Part shown: piece after piece, positions 16,779 through 25,900 of the stretch
How positions within the stretch are numbered: the first letter of the stretch is position 1
How the letters are laid out: the number at the start of each line of letters is the position of its first letter
NCBI RefSeq assembly: GCF_028747205.1
Contig: NZ_CP112880.1
Location: 6,541,001 to 6,605,000 of the forward strand
From: Streptomyces sp. CA-278952
GTDB lineage: Bacteria; Actinomycetota; Actinomycetes; Streptomycetales; Streptomycetaceae
Length of the DNA: 64,000 nt
Direction of reading: 5' to 3'
Translations under genes and position numbers: made by a program
The notes under the pieces: model-generated
What the model was told of the DNA's origin: nothing
What the model saw: only the letters and a program-made list of their open reading frames with translations
Database searches by the model: none

Positions 16779-17458
16779 CCGAACCCGGTGAACCGACCGG
16801 CTCCACCCGGCGGATGCCCACCATCGGACAGGACGACGCCGCCGCGCGCACGCCTGCCCCCGACACGTCGGCCGACGCCCGCGAACCGGTCCCCACCCTG
16901 GAACAGGGCGACAGCGCCGCCGGCCGCTTCTGGTCCGCCCGCCGCGTCCCGGCCGCCCTGCTGGCCCTCGTACTCCTCGGCGGGGCCGGGCTGCTGCTCT
17001 ACGACATCGCCGCCGTACGGGCCGGCCGCCCGGCCATGCGGTGGCGTCGCTTTCTCGCCGACGGACTGGCCGAACAGCGGCTGGACGACGTCGCGGTCCT
17101 CATCGGGGCCGGGGCGGCGGCGTTGATCGGACTCTGGCTGATCCTGCTCGCCCTCACCCCCGGACTGCGCGACCTGCTGCCGATGCGTCGCGACCGCGCC
17201 GACGTCCGGGCCGGACTCGACCGCACCGCCGCCGCACTGGTCGTGCGGGACCGGTCCGTGGAGGTGCCCGGAGTGCAGTCCGTGCGGGTCAGGGTGGGAC
17301 GGCGGAAGGCGAAGGTGCGCGCCCACTCCCACTTCAGGGAACTCGACGACGTGCGGACCGACCTGGACGCCGTGCTGGAGAAGGCCGTCCGGGAACTGGG
17401 CCTCGCGCGTCCGCCGGCTCTCTCCGTCCAGGTGCACCGACCGGAGAAGAAGGGATGA
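16775..17458 (+). CDS. DUF6286-type membrane protein of the Asp23 cluster
   Basis: A 227-residue protein. A disordered, Thr/Asp-rich N-terminus (1-55) leads to two transmembrane helices (about 58-79 VPAALLALVLLGGAGLLLYD, and about 107-131 VAVLIGAGAAALIGLWLILL). A cytoplasmic domain follows whose RSVEVPGVQSVRVRVGRRKA segment resembles Asp23 proteins. GGGAGGATCCG precedes ATG 16775, which overlaps the upstream stop. The arrangement of two helices plus an Asp23-like domain is also that of AmaP, so this may be a second anchor. Confidence 0.82.
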   Translation: MTEPGEPTGSTRRMPTIGQDDAAARTPAPDTSADAREPVPTLEQGDSAAGRFWSARRVPAALLALVLLGGAGLLLYDIAAVRAGRPAMRWRRFLADGLAEQRLDDVAVLIGAGAAALIGLWLILLALTPGLRDLLPMRRDRADVRAGLDRTAAALVVRDRSVEVPGVQSVRVRVGRRKAKVRAHSHFRELDDVRTDLDAVLEKAVRELGLARPPALSVQVHRPEKKG

Positions 17459-18042
17459 GCCGCATGCGCTCCACCGTCAACCGGGTCCTGCTGGCCCTGG
17501 CCGGGCTGGTGCTGGTCGTCGTCGGCGGGGCGGTGCTCGCCGCCGGCCTCGGCGCCTCCGTGCCGTCCTGGTGGCCCTGGGACGGCAAGACCGACGTGCT
17601 GCTGAGCGCGGCCGACCGGCAGCGCTGGCGCGACGACGGCTGGTGGTGGCCGACGGTGATCGCCGTCCTCGCCGTCCTCGTGGTCCTAGCTCTGTGGTGG
17701 TTCCTCGCCCAGCTCCGCCGCGGCCGGCTCGCCGACGTACTGGTGGACAGCGGCGACGGCGAAGGGGCCCAGCTGCGGGGCCGCGCCCTGGAGGGCGTCC
17801 TCGCCGGGGAGGCGGAAGCACTGGACGGGGTGGGCCGCGCCCAGGCGATGCTGACCGGCCGCCGCACCGCGCCCCGGGCCCGGGTCCGCCTGCTGATGGA
17901 ACCGCACGCCGCGCCCCTGGGGACGCTGAACGCGTTCGCCGACGGGGCGCTGGCCCACGCACGCGACTCGGCCGGTCTGGACGGACTGCCCGCCGAGGTG
18001 CGCCTCAGGGCCGGCAAGCACCGCGCGGAGCGGGTGTCCTGA
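17455..18042 (+). CDS. amaP: AmaP-like alkaline shock membrane anchor
   Basis: A 195-residue protein with two transmembrane helices, about 7-31 (VLLALAGLVLVVVGGAVLAA) and about 65-85 (VIAVLAVLVVLALWWFLAQL). A basic then acidic cytoplasmic domain (about 86-195) carries the Asp23-like GEGAQLRGRALEGVLAGEAE and RARVRLLMEPHAAPLGTL. In Staphylococcus AmaP anchors Asp23 to the membrane; the same role is likely here. It is the last gene of the coupled series (ATGA overlap). It ends 37 bases before a convergent SDR gene. Confidence 0.8.
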   Translation: MSRMRSTVNRVLLALAGLVLVVVGGAVLAAGLGASVPSWWPWDGKTDVLLSAADRQRWRDDGWWWPTVIAVLAVLVVLALWWFLAQLRRGRLADVLVDSGDGEGAQLRGRALEGVLAGEAEALDGVGRAQAMLTGRRTAPRARVRLLMEPHAAPLGTLNAFADGALAHARDSAGLDGLPAEVRLRAGKHRAERVS

Positions 18043-18079
18043 CGGCCCTTACGGCACGGGGGGAGCGCGGTGGGGCGGG

Positions 18080-18835
18080 TCAGAAGCCGTGCCGTGCTCC
18101 GCCGTCGACCGGGACCATGATTCCCGTCAGGTACGAGGCGGCGGGGGAGAGCAGGAAGGCCGCGGTCTTCCCGAACTCCTCGGGCGTCCCGTAGCGCCGC
18201 AGCGGGATCCGCGCCTCGTTGGCGGCGCGGGCGGCCTCCGCGTCGCCGGACAGGGCGTCCAGTTCGCGGACCCGGTCGGTGTCGATCCGGGACGGCAGCA
18301 CGCCCACCACCCGGATGCCGCGCGGGCCCAGCTCGTCGGCCAGCGACTTGGCGAAACCGGCGAGACCGGGACGCAGCCCGTTGGAGATGGTCAGCCCCGC
18401 GATCGGCTCATGGACCGATCCGGAGAGCACGAAGCCGATCACGCCGCCCTCGCCGAGCGCGGCCGCGGCCGTCCGGGCGAGACGTACCGCTCCCAGGAAC
18501 ACCGTCTCGAACGCCGTCTGCCACTGGTCGTCCGTGTTGTCCGCGAGGAAGCCGGGGGCGGGCCCGCCGACGCTGACGAGGATGCCGTCGAGCCGTCCGA
18601 AGCGTTCCCGCGCCGTGTCCACCAGGCGCTGAGCGGCGCTCGGGTCGGCGTTGTCGGCGGCGAGCCCCACCGCCTCCGGGCCCAGCTCGGCGGCGGCCTC
18701 CGCGACGGACTTCTCGTCCCGGCCGGTGATGATCAGTTTCGCGCCGTCGGCGGCCAGGGAGCGGGCCGTGGCGTTGCCGAGGCCCCGGGTCGCTCCGGTG
18801 ACGATGTAGACGCGGTCCTTCAGTCCAAGATCCAT
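18080..18835 (-). CDS. SDR family oxidoreductase
   Basis: A 251-residue classical short-chain dehydrogenase using NAD(P)H. The cofactor motif is TGATRGLGNATARSL (about 13-27) and LVSVGGPAPG replaces the usual NNAG loop. The catalytic Ser lies in FVLSGSVHEP (about 137-146). The C-terminal cofactor region is VLPSRIDTDRVREL, and the closing sequence is YLTGIMVPVDGGARHGF. The normal catalytic YxxxK is atypical: the stretch after the Ser is ISNGLRPGLAGFAKSLADEL, with Asn in place of Tyr. It lies four bases downstream of the GH15 gene. Substrate unknown; activity may be altered. Confidence 0.85.
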   Translation of the reverse strand: MDLGLKDRVYIVTGATRGLGNATARSLAADGAKLIITGRDEKSVAEAAAELGPEAVGLAADNADPSAAQRLVDTARERFGRLDGILVSVGGPAPGFLADNTDDQWQTAFETVFLGAVRLARTAAAALGEGGVIGFVLSGSVHEPIAGLTISNGLRPGLAGFAKSLADELGPRGIRVVGVLPSRIDTDRVRELDALSGDAEAARAANEARIPLRRYGTPEEFGKTAAFLLSPAASYLTGIMVPVDGGARHGF

Positions 18836-18839
18836 GGCC

Positions 18840-20633
18840 CTATCCTGCCGGGTCCTCCCCGGCCAGGTCGACAGCGGAGTTCACCAGTCCGATATGGCTG
18901 AAGGCCTGCGGGAAGTTCCCCAGCTGCCGCCCCGCCGCCACGTCGTACTCCTCGGCCAGCAGGCCCACGTCGTTGCGCAGCTCCAGCAGATGCTCGAACA
19001 GCTCCCGCGCCTCGTCCGGCCTGCCGATCCGCTGCAACGCGTCCACCAGCCAGAACGAGCAGGCGAGGAACGCCCCCTCGTCGCCCGGCAGTCCGTCCAC
19101 GGAGGCGCCCTGGGTGCCGTAGCGACGGACCAGCCCGTCGCTGCCCAGCTCGGCGCGGACCGCGTCCACCGTGCCGACCACCCGCGGGTCGTCCGGCGGC
19201 AGGAACCCGGTCCGCACGATGAGCAGCGTCGAGGCGTCCAGCTCCCGAGAACCGTAGGACTGGGTGAAGGTGTTCCGCTCGGGGTCGTACCCCTTCTCGC
19301 AGACCTCGGCGTGCACGGCGTCCCGCATCGCCCGCCAGCGGTCGGCGTCGCCGGGCAGTTCGGGATTCTCCTCCAGCGAGCGCACCGCCCGGTCGGCGGC
19401 GACCCAGGCCATCACCTTGGAGTGCACGAAGTGCCGCCGGGGGCCGCGGATCTCCCACAGCCCCTCGTCCGGCTCGCGCCAGGTCGACTCCAGGAAGCCG
19501 AGCAGGCTGAGCTGGAGGTTCCAGGCGTGCGGCTTGTCGTCGAGCCCGGCGACGCGGGCGAGCCGGAGCGCGTCGATGACCTCGCCGTACACATCGAGCT
19601 GACGCTGACGGACGGCCGCGTTACCGATGCGCACAGGCCGGGAGTGCTCGTAGCCGGCGAGCCAGGGCAGCTCCATCTCGGGCAGCCGCCGCTCGCCCGC
19701 CAGCCCGTACATGATCTGGAGGTCGGCCGGGTCCCCGGCGACGGCCCGCAGCAGCCAGTCCCGCCAGGCCTCCGCCTCCTCCAGATAGCCGGCCGAGACC
19801 AGCGCCCCGAGGGTCAGCGTGGCGTCCCGCAGCCAGCAGTAGCGGTAGTCCCAGTTCCGTACGCCGCCGATCTCCTCCGGCAGGGAGGTGGTCGGGGCCG
19901 CCACGATGCCGCCCGTCGGGCCGTACGTCAGTGCCTTCAGGGTGATCAGGGAGCGCAGCACGGCCTCGCGGTAGGGGCCTTCGTAGGTGCAGGCGTCGGT
20001 CCACTTCGCCCAGTCGTGGAGGGTGTGCTTCAGCGCCTTGCGCGGGTCGATCAGTTTCGGGCGCGGCGCGTGCGAGGGGTGCCAGGTCAGCACGAACGCC
20101 ACGCTCTCGCCCTCGGCGACGGTGAACGAGGAGCAGGTGCTGAACTGCTGGCCCCACGTCTTGACCGGCGGTTCGCTGCGCAGCCATACGGAGTCGGGGC
20201 CGGCGACCGCCACCCGGTGGCCGTGCGAACGCCGCACCCAGGGCACCACCGAACCGAAGTCGAAGCGCAGCCGCAGCACCGAACTCATGTCGACGGTGCC
20301 GCTGACGCCCTCGACGATCCGCATCAGGTCCGGCGACTTGTCGCGCTGCGGCATGAAGTCGATGACCTTCACCGTGCCGGTCCGCGTCTCCCAGTACGTC
20401 TCCAGGACCAGGGAGTCACCTGCGTACCCGCGCCGGGTGCAGGTGTCCGAGGTGTTGGCCCCCTGGGGCGCGATGCGCCAGTGGCCGTTCTCCTCGGTGC
20501 CGAGCAGGGCGGCGAAGCAGGCGCCGGAGTCGAAGCGTGGCAGGCAGAGCCAGTCGACGGAACCGTTCCTGCCGACGAGCGCGGCGGTCTGAAGATCGCC
20601 GATCAGTGCGTAGTCCTCGATGAGTGGGGTCAC
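18840..20633 (-). CDS. Glycoside hydrolase family 15 protein (trehalase/glucoamylase-like)
   Basis: A 597-residue GH15 enzyme, likely intracellular since no signal peptide is seen. The N-terminal beta domain begins IEDYALIGDLQTAALVGRNG. The (alpha/alpha)6 catalytic domain contains the hallmark GGVRNWDYRYCWLRDATLTL (about 256-275). A second conserved patch is GDEGAFLACSFWLVDALQR (about 522-540), with the base Glu expected nearby. Actinomycete members of this type have been described as trehalases, so trehalose or malto-oligosaccharide hydrolysis is likely. The start GTG 20633 gives the intact motif MTPLIEDYALIGDL. Upstream lies a 66-base gap to the SURF1 gene. Confidence 0.9.
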   Translation of the reverse strand: MTPLIEDYALIGDLQTAALVGRNGSVDWLCLPRFDSGACFAALLGTEENGHWRIAPQGANTSDTCTRRGYAGDSLVLETYWETRTGTVKVIDFMPQRDKSPDLMRIVEGVSGTVDMSSVLRLRFDFGSVVPWVRRSHGHRVAVAGPDSVWLRSEPPVKTWGQQFSTCSSFTVAEGESVAFVLTWHPSHAPRPKLIDPRKALKHTLHDWAKWTDACTYEGPYREAVLRSLITLKALTYGPTGGIVAAPTTSLPEEIGGVRNWDYRYCWLRDATLTLGALVSAGYLEEAEAWRDWLLRAVAGDPADLQIMYGLAGERRLPEMELPWLAGYEHSRPVRIGNAAVRQRQLDVYGEVIDALRLARVAGLDDKPHAWNLQLSLLGFLESTWREPDEGLWEIRGPRRHFVHSKVMAWVAADRAVRSLEENPELPGDADRWRAMRDAVHAEVCEKGYDPERNTFTQSYGSRELDASTLLIVRTGFLPPDDPRVVGTVDAVRAELGSDGLVRRYGTQGASVDGLPGDEGAFLACSFWLVDALQRIGRPDEARELFEHLLELRNDVGLLAEEYDVAAGRQLGNFPQAFSHIGLVNSAVDLAGEDPAG

Positions 20634-20699
20634 GCCTGGCGTTTTCCCGAACCGGCCCTTTGGTAATCAGCCATCAGGCCCGAGGGTTCGCAGGAGACC

Positions 20700-21503
20700 T
20701 CAGGCGCTCGCCGGTTCGGGCTGTTCGGGGGCGTCGGCCGTCGCGTTCTCCGCCGCGGCCTGCTCGCGGTCGCGCTTCTCACGGCGTACGAGAACGATCC
20801 AGCCGACCGGGACGGCGGCGACGAACAGCCACCACTGGACGGCGTAGGCCATGTGCGGGCCGATCGAGCTGTCGTCGGGGGAGGCGATCTGCTCGGGCAG
20901 ATCACCCGTCGGCAGGGGGGCGGTCTGCTCGATGTATCCGCCGAGGACCGTCCGGGACAGCAGCTGGGACTGCTGGTCGCTGTTGATCAGCATCACCTGC
21001 CGGTCCGGCAGCCCCGCCAGGTCCTTGATGCCGCTGCTGCCGGTCGTCTCGTCCGCCTTGAGGCGGCCGGCGACGGTCACTTCGCCCCGGGGCGCGGGCG
21101 GCACGTCGGGGAAGGCGGTCTGGTCGGGCGCGGCCGGTACCCAGCCGCGGTTGACCAGGACGGTGCCGCCGCCCTTGAGGTCCAGCGGAGTCAGGACATG
21201 GACGCCGATGCGGTCGTCGTCCGAGGTCCGGCGGCGGACGACCACCTCGTGCTCGGTGTCGAAGGTCCCCGTCGCGGTGACCGCACGCCAGTAGTCCGAG
21301 CGCGGGACGGTGTGCCCGGGAGAGGTGAGCTCGGAGACCGGGACCGGCTCCGCGTCGAGGTTCCGCGAGATCAGCGCGTTCTGCTCGACCCGGTGTTCGT
21401 GCTTGTGGAACTGCCAGAAACCGAGCTCGATCATCGTCGGAATCAGCGCGAGGCCGAGCAGGGTGAGGATCACCCACTGCCGGGTCAACAGGAAGCGGTA
21501 CAC
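20700..21503 (-). CDS. SURF1 family cytochrome oxidase assembly protein
   Basis: A 267-residue membrane protein that helps assemble heme-copper oxidases. One transmembrane helix is near the N-terminus (WVILTLLGLALIPTMIELGF, about 11-30) and one near the C-terminus (AVQWWLFVAAVPVGWIVLVR). Between them is the external domain with VLVNRGWVPAAP and VTATGTFDTEHEVVVRRR. The tail after the second helix is Ala/Glu/Pro-rich. I choose GTG 21503 because a tacggt hexamer ends six bases upstream, indicating a leaderless start. The TTG five codons earlier overlaps that hexamer. Confidence 0.9.
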   Translation of the reverse strand: MYRFLLTRQWVILTLLGLALIPTMIELGFWQFHKHEHRVEQNALISRNLDAEPVPVSELTSPGHTVPRSDYWRAVTATGTFDTEHEVVVRRRTSDDDRIGVHVLTPLDLKGGGTVLVNRGWVPAAPDQTAFPDVPPAPRGEVTVAGRLKADETTGSSGIKDLAGLPDRQVMLINSDQQSQLLSRTVLGGYIEQTAPLPTGDLPEQIASPDDSSIGPHMAYAVQWWLFVAAVPVGWIVLVRREKRDREQAAAENATADAPEQPEPASA

Positions 21504-21509
21504 CCCATG

Positions 21510-21515
21510 ACCGTA
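21510..21515 (-). promoter_or_regulatory. -10 hexamer tacggt, leaderless SURF1 promoter
   Basis: On the minus strand tacggt is followed by catggg and then the GTG start at 21503. There is no Shine-Dalgarno sequence. Confidence 0.55.
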
Positions 21516-21581
21516 CAACCGGGGGCATGGGGTGCGGCACTCAGGGGTGGAGCCGGAGCGATCCGGCGGCGGTCCGTGCCG

Positions 21582-21815
21582 TCACACTTTGTCCACGATG
21601 CCCGCCTTTCCTTCGGCGCGGGCGCAGTGGGCGCCGCAGTACCAGTGCCCGTCGACCTCGACGCCCTGTCCGATCACCTGGACCCGGCAGTGCTCGCAGA
21701 TCGGCGCCATGCGGTGGATGGCGCAGGAGAAGCAGTCGAAGACGTGCACCGCGCCCTGCGCGTGCACCTCGAAGGACATGCCGTAGTCGTTTCCGCAAAC
21801 CTCACAACGTGCCAT
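21582..21815 (-). CDS. Small zinc-ribbon protein
   Basis: A 77-residue protein rich in Cys and His. CEVCG (residues 4-8), FDCFSCAIHRM (about 27-37), ICEHC (about 40-44) and WYCGAHC (about 59-65) can form two zinc-binding knuckles. I know similar unnamed actinomycete proteins but no function. ATG 21815 gives MARCEVCGNDYG; a cacccthexamer-like sequence (caccct) ends seven bases upstream, so the mRNA may be leaderless. It lies between SURF1 and the DEDDh exonuclease on the same strand. Confidence 0.72.
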   Translation of the reverse strand: MARCEVCGNDYGMSFEVHAQGAVHVFDCFSCAIHRMAPICEHCRVQVIGQGVEVDGHWYCGAHCARAEGKAGIVDKV

Positions 21816-21879
21816 GCGCCACAGGGTGGGACGCCCGGCGGTCACGGGGCGAGCGGCTGCCGGGCGAGTCGCGCCCGGT

Positions 21880-22896
21880 TCACTCCGATGACGGTGCGGG
21901 GGCCTGGTGCGGCAGGGTCGCCCCCGGAGACGGTTCGGCGGGGGCGACGTCGCGCAGCAGATGGGTGAAGGCGCTCTCCTCCAGGATCGGCGTCCCGAAG
22001 GTCTTCGCCTTCTGCGTCTTGGAGGTGGCGGCGTCGGGGTCGTTGGTCACCAGCAGACTGGTCAGCCGCGACACACTGGTCGCCACGTGCAGGCCGGCCT
22101 CCACCGCCCGGTCCTCCAGTAGCTCCCGGTCGATCGAGGTGTCCCCGGAGAAGGCCACCCGCATCCCCTGCTGGAGCGGCTTCTCCTTCTCGTACCGCCC
22201 CGGATTGGGATACGGGCAGGCCGGCCGCTTACGCGAGGGCCGCCAGCTGTTCTGCTGCCGGGAGGGCTGATAGCCGACACGCGGGGTGACGGGTGAGTCG
22301 GACCACTCGGTCAGCGGACGGCACTCCAGCAACGGCAGCCGCACCCCGCCCCGGGCGGCGGCGTGCAGGCTCGGCCGGAACGCCTCGGCCAGCACCCGGG
22401 CGTCGTCCAGGGCGTGGTGGGCCTGCTGCTGTACGACGCCGAAGTGCGCGGCGAGGGAGGCCAGCTTGTGGTTGGGCAGCGGCAGCCGCAACTCCTTGGC
22501 CAGCGCGATCGTGCACAGCCGGTGCTCGACGGGGGCGATCACCGCCGCACGCGCGTACTCGCGGGCGATCATCGACCAGTCGAACGCCGCGTTGTGCGCG
22601 ACGAGCACCCGGTCCTTGAGCCGCTCCGACAGCTCGGCGGCCACGTCGGGGAAGAGCGGCGCGCCTTCGAGTACGTCGCTCGTCAGCCCGTGGATCCAGA
22701 CGGGCCCGGGGTCCCGCTCCGGGTTGACCAGCGTGTACCAGTGGTCCTCGACATTGCCCAGGGCGTCCAGCCGGTAGACGGCGGCGGAGATTATCCGGTC
22801 GTCGCGGGCGAGTCCGGTGGTCTCCACGTCGACGACCGCGTACCCCTGGGGGTAGGCGGTCGGCCATGGTGCGGCTGTCTGGCGGTCGTCGAGCAT
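21880..22896 (-). CDS. DEDDh-family exonuclease with C-terminal BRCT domain
   Basis: A 338-residue 3'-5' exonuclease related to DNA polymerase III epsilon. Motif ExoI is VVDVETTGLARDD (about 22-34), ExoII VLVAHNAAFDWSMIA (about 97-111) and ExoIII HHALDDARVLAEAF (about 160-173), giving the DEDDh set. After a basic Ser/Arg spacer, a BRCT-like domain starts at MRVAFSGDTSIDRELLED and continues through SLLVTNDPDAATSKTQKA (about 245-310). It may act in repair or RNA/DNA trimming. ATG 22896 is chosen over the GTG two codons earlier because a tattct hexamer ends eight bases before it. Confidence 0.9.
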   Translation of the reverse strand: MLDDRQTAAPWPTAYPQGYAVVDVETTGLARDDRIISAAVYRLDALGNVEDHWYTLVNPERDPGPVWIHGLTSDVLEGAPLFPDVAAELSERLKDRVLVAHNAAFDWSMIAREYARAAVIAPVEHRLCTIALAKELRLPLPNHKLASLAAHFGVVQQQAHHALDDARVLAEAFRPSLHAAARGGVRLPLLECRPLTEWSDSPVTPRVGYQPSRQQNSWRPSRKRPACPYPNPGRYEKEKPLQQGMRVAFSGDTSIDRELLEDRAVEAGLHVATSVSRLTSLLVTNDPDAATSKTQKAKTFGTPILEESAFTHLLRDVAPAEPSPGATLPHQAPAPSSE

Positions 22897-22904
22897 GGTC
22901 ACAG

Positions 22905-22910
22905 AGAATA
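22905..22910 (-). promoter_or_regulatory. -10 hexamer tattct, exonuclease promoter
   Basis: On the minus strand tattct lies eight bases before ATG 22896 and two before the alternative GTG, supporting a leaderless mRNA starting at or just before the ATG. Confidence 0.5.
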
Positions 22911-22965
22911 CGGGCCGCGACTGACAGTTCCCTATTCGGCTGTCGCCGGTGAGGTGGGCGGGCGG

Positions 22966-25900
22966 TCAGGTGAGGCGGAGAATCCGTTCGGGCGGGAAGA
23001 GTTCGGCGCCGGTGACGTGGGTGTTGTGGCCCAGTCGGATCGTCAGGTCCTCGCGGGGAGCGAGGGGGGCGAGATCGAAGGGCACGTCGCCGTAGAGCCC
23101 CAGCGACTCCAGGGAGGGCAGATCGGCCAGGGGGCTGAGGTCACAGGGCGGGTCGCTGGGGAGGAGCATGAGCTCCCGCAGCTCGACGAGCGGGGCCGTC
23201 AGGCGCAGGTCCGGCCCGGGAATCTGCACGAGGCGCAGACTCCGCAGACCGTGCAGGGCCGGCATGAGGCTGAGCTGGCGGAGATGGCTGGTGCCGTACA
23301 GGGCCAGCACCCGCAGGCTCGTCCAGAGCTCCAGGCCCTCCAGGTTCAGATAACGGGTCTCCCTCATCAGGTCGAGCTCGGTCACCTGTTCGCAGACCGG
23401 GAGTTCGCCGATGCTCTCGAGGAGAAAGGGATGGCCGAGAGCCAGATAGCGCAGGCCCGGCAGGTCCGCCAGGGGCCGGGGGTCGAGCGACGGATGGAGT
23501 TCGACGAGCGAGAGCCACTCCAGCCGCGGTCCGACGAGCGGCTCGATGGTCCGGATCTGCGGACAGCGGCTCAGCCCGACCTCCCGCAGCGCCGGCATGG
23601 CGGCCAGCGCCGTCACGTCCGCGATCCGGCTGTTGCCGTAGACGAAGACCCGTTCCACCTCCGGCGAGGAGGTCACGAGCGACAGATCCTGGTGATCACC
23701 CGTCAGGTGCACGTTGCGCAGCCGCGGGACGAGGCGCAGCGCGGAGAGCTGGGCGGCGGTCCTGACCGCCGCGTATTCGTCGGTCCAGTCCCGGACGGCC
23801 ATCACCTCGCGGGCGTAGGTCTCCGCGTCGAACTGCTCCCAGGCCAAGGACAGGGCGTTCGCGACCCGGCTCCGCTCGTCGTCCCGGAACTGCTTCACCA
23901 GCTCGTACGCCGTCTCGCTGCCCACCGCCGCGGCCGTGCGTACCACCGCAGCCGCTTCCGCCCCGGTCAGGTCGTCGATCATCGACGACAGCAGCTCCAA
24001 CGCCAGATCGCCCACCTTGGCCAGCTCGTCGATGCTCTTCTGGCCGTCCGGCGGCAGCAGCTGCCCGGTCCGGGCCTCCACCTCCATCCGGATCTCCGGG
24101 TCCAGCTCCGGCGAGTGGGCCAGACTCCCCGCGGCGAGCAGGACCAACCGGTGACCGTGGACCGGCTCCGCGTCCGCCCGCTCCAGCAGGGACCACAGCA
24201 GCGACGCCCGCTCGTCCGGCCGCGCGTGCCCCACCGCCATCTGGACCACGTCGTCCCACTGGTCCTCGTGGGCGTGGTGGACCAGGACGCCGAAGTCACG
24301 GGCCTCCACCGCGGCCTTCGCGCCCAGGTAGTCCTGGAACGTGCGGTGCACGAACCCCACCGCGCCCGCCGCGGGTTCACGCAGCAGGCCGCTGCGGTTG
24401 AGAAGGTGCGCGAAGACCTGGCCGGGTGTGCCCCGGACCTGGGACATGGCCCGCATCCAGTCGGCGACCAGAGAGACCGCCTCGTCCTGCCGGGCCTCGA
24501 CCAGGCCGTTGCGGATCAGCCAGTACGCGAGCCGTTGCAGCAGAGCCGTCTGCTCCTCGCGGGTCAGGTCGACGCCCTCCACCCCGATGATCTCGCGCTC
24601 GGTGTCGCGCCGGACCAGCAGCATGTCCAGCGCCGCGTCGTACAACTCCTTGCGTGCCCGGGGCAGCTGCATCCGGCGGTCCCGGTTCAGCGCGCAGAGC
24701 AGGGCGCACATCAGCGGGTTCGTCGCGAGCAGCCCCAGGTCCCTGCGTGTCCCGACCGCGCGGCGCAGGGCCTTCTCGTACGGGTCCAGCTCGTCGCGTT
24801 CCTCATCCGACCGGCACTCCGAGCGGGCCGCCCGGTGCCAGTGCTCGATGAAGGCGCGGACGTCCTCCTGGCCCATCGCCAGCAGGGTGTGCGGTGCGAA
24901 ACCGGAGCCGGACAGCCAGGTCTCGGGCACCGCCGAGGGGCGGGTCGTCACCACGTACCTGGCCCGGGGGTAGGCGGCGATCAGGTCCTTCAGCCAGCGT
25001 TCCGTGCGCTTGCGCAGCCGGTCCGGAATCTCGTCGACCCCGTCCACCAGGACCAGCGCCCGGCCCTGCAGGAGCAGCCGGTCCGCCCAGCCGGCCGGGG
25101 CCGCGCCGTGCAGCGGAACGCCGGCCGCGCGCAGGAATTCCGCCGGGGCGGGCAGCGCGTCGAGGGCCGTGAAGGCGCGCAGGCGCAGGACGAAGGGGAC
25201 GCACCGGTTCCAGTCCGCCAGCTCGCCGCCGAACGTCTGCCGCGCGGCGTTCAGCGCCAGCCACTGCACCAGCGTGCTCTTGCCGGAACCGGCCGGGCCG
25301 CGCAGCAGCAGCCGGTCCCACTCGCCGAGGGCCTGCTCGATGCCGATCGCGGTCCGGACCGGCTGTCCCAGACCGTCCCTGCCGTCAACCTCGTAGCCGC
25401 TGACCGAGAGGCTGAGGTAGGCCGTCTCCAGCGGCCATTCGCTCGCCGACCTGCCGAGCGTCAGCCCGAACAGCCCCATCCGGCTGTTGGCGTTCGCCAC
25501 GAACTGCGCGTACCGCCCCTCGAACTCCAGGTCCGCCGCGTCCGGGCGCGGCCCGACCCGGTCCCGTACCTCCTCCACCAGCTCCCGTGTCCGGCCCGTC
25601 GCGCGGACCTGCTCCACCGCCGCCCGGGCCGCGAACGACGGGTGCGCGGTCAACTGCTCCACCAGCTGCGCGCAGCAGCGGCCGAGCAGGTCCTCGTACA
25701 GGTCGACGGCCCGCGCGGAGAGCCCGGCGGCGGGGGCCGACAGCTCGGCGCGCAGCCGCTCGGGGTCCAGTTCCAGGGCGAACAGCCGCTTGGCGTCCGG
25801 CTCGCCCGCAGCCGCGAACGTGTCCTGTACGGAGGTGAGCGCGGCCAGCCGCTCGTGCTCGGGGAGGTCGGGGAAGGCGTCGGCCAGGCGGCCCGCGAGC

